A DNA stretch of 64,000 nt, from positions 310,001-374,000 of the forward strand of contig JAHLKC010000018.1 of the NCBI GenBank assembly GCA_025449115.1, written 5' to 3'. Both the position numbers and the translations under genes were made by a program. Under the pieces are notes generated by a model. That model was not told the DNA's origin, ran no database searches, and saw only the letters and a list, made by a program, of their open reading frames with translations. The DNA comes from Chytridium lagenaria (lineage: Eukaryota > Chytridiomycota > Chytridiomycetes > Chytridiales > Chytridiaceae). Within the stretch, counting starts at the first letter, position 1; each line of letters opens with the position of its first letter. This document shows, piece after piece, positions 63,108 to 64,000 of this stretch.

Positions 63108-64000
63108 GTTTAAACGAAAGGGAGTCAAGGCGTCGTCCTCCCTCCCATCCGACGCGACCACCCCCATCGTCGACGAGGTTATTCATGGTATCCCATCCAT
63201 GCTTCTCTTTCATGAATTCTTTACTCCATTATTCATCCCCAACGCATTGCTTTTCCTTCTGTTCCAAGCTCACAACCATTTCTAGCCGATGGATCCCCAA
63301 AGAAGGAAAGAAGAGCTCCAAGAAACCCGGTGTCAAGATGTCTGAGGATCACAACCTCCTCGGCGTCGTCAGAGGATTGAGGGTTCCTCTTACAGTATGG
63401 CTTGTCGGGTACTCCACCCTCTCCATGCTACCCAAGGTAATAACTACCCATCCTTCCCCATACTCATACCATCAGGCCGTCCGAAACCCAAACCTCCTCA
63501 CCTCCTACATCCCCGGAATGTCCATCACCGCTCTCGCCCGAGGCGAACTTGCCCTCGAACCTCTCTTTGTCCTCTCAGGTGTAACAGCCGGTCTCATTCT
63601 TGAAGCCAACACACCTGCAGACGCCCACATCCCAACCACTTGGTCGATCGCCCGATTTTGGTTCAGAAAGCTGACGAGCATCGTGCCCGCTGTTTTGAGT
63701 TGTTTTGGGGCTGTGCTGGTGTCGAGATGGACTGGGAGTAGTGTGGTTAAGTATTCGAGGTTTGCGCACTTGTTTGGGACGATTATGGATGCACAGTTTT
63801 ATTTGTTGGCTCCTTGGTGAGTAGAGATTTGGAGTTTCGCTCACACCATTTGTGTATCGGATCGGATCATGACCAAAATCCCAGGCCCTCCCCCTACCTT
63901 TTTTTACTTCAGTTCTCGTTGCGTCAGTTTTGCATGAACAAATGTTTTTCATTACCTCATCTCTCAACATATATTGCTTTTTAAAAGCGTTAAGAGCTCT
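63108..64000 (+). CDS. Membrane acyltransferase-3-like protein, partial at window edge
   Basis: Candidate exon 1 begins MFKRKGVKASSSLPSDATTP at 63108. After an intron ending about 63285, a Lys-rich stretch (KKSSKKPGVKMSEDH) leads into GVVRGLRVPLTVWLVGYSTL (first helix) and, after a second small intron or directly, LARGELALEPLFVLSGVTAG, then FWFRKLTSIVPAVLSCFGAV. The spacing RG-x-hydrophobic helix, then FVLSG, then a basic FRKLTSIVPA resembles integral-membrane acyltransferase 3 proteins (bacterial OafA type), in which LSG and R-x-x-R/K-x-x-P motifs are typical. The match is weak and the key N-terminal histidine was not seen, so it may be another multi-pass family. One base may be missing near 63315. 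The gene runs off the right end. Confidence 0.4.

Overview
The window looks like nuclear DNA of an early-diverging, probably chytrid-type zoosporic fungus. Genes carry many short GT-AG introns. The set mixes core fungal or eukaryotic genes (Rad53/Chk2-type kinase, TFIIF beta, casein kinase II beta, Atg15-type lipase, BCS1-type AAA ATPase, oligopeptide transporter) with genes that Dikarya usually lack (a Ro60/TROVE protein, succinyl-CoA:3-oxoacid CoA-transferase, plant-like LRR membrane proteins). The lineage is inferred from gene content only.

Layout. Bases 1-28,200 are dominated by four paralogous genes encoding a leucine-rich-repeat ectodomain, one transmembrane helix and a C-terminal SAM domain (280-3154 +, 11325-14185 -, 18653-21621 +, 25246-28186 +). 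Between them lie a BCS1-like AAA ATPase (4922-7818 -), an ankyrin-type gene (8738-11082 -), an oligopeptide transporter (14980-18250 -) and Ro60 (22177-24111 +). Bases 29,000-45,000 hold an Atg15-like vacuolar lipase, a truncated ABCC transporter, a large single-pass Tag1/DUF3712-like protein, a 2.9 kb gene-poor AT-rich tract, and a His/Gln/Pro-rich multi-exon gene with a zinc-ribbon-like module whose last exon has decayed tandem copies. Bases 46,800-64,000 are a compact block of conserved genes: Rad53/Chk2-like kinase, TFIIF beta, CK2 beta, a MARK/Kin1-like kinase, a tiny secreted peptide, SCOT, an unknown membrane protein, a Dabb-domain protein and the start of a membrane acyltransferase-like gene cut by the window edge.

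Reading-frame caveat. Almost every conserved gene shows one or more 1-base shifts, mostly inside or beside homopolymer runs, including at invariant motifs (kinase glycine loop, lipase GHSLGG, Ro60 MIDAS region). This pattern fits residual homopolymer errors in a draft long-read assembly better than mass pseudogenisation. I therefore annotate such loci as genes spanning the shifts and flag the breaks. Exon limits are approximate unless stated.

The most distinctive content is the LRR-TM-SAM family. It resembles a plant receptor-like protein whose cytoplasmic kinase is replaced by a SAM interaction domain, and it could be a cell-surface recognition system in a fungal lineage. This is inference from domain order; no function is shown by the sequence.
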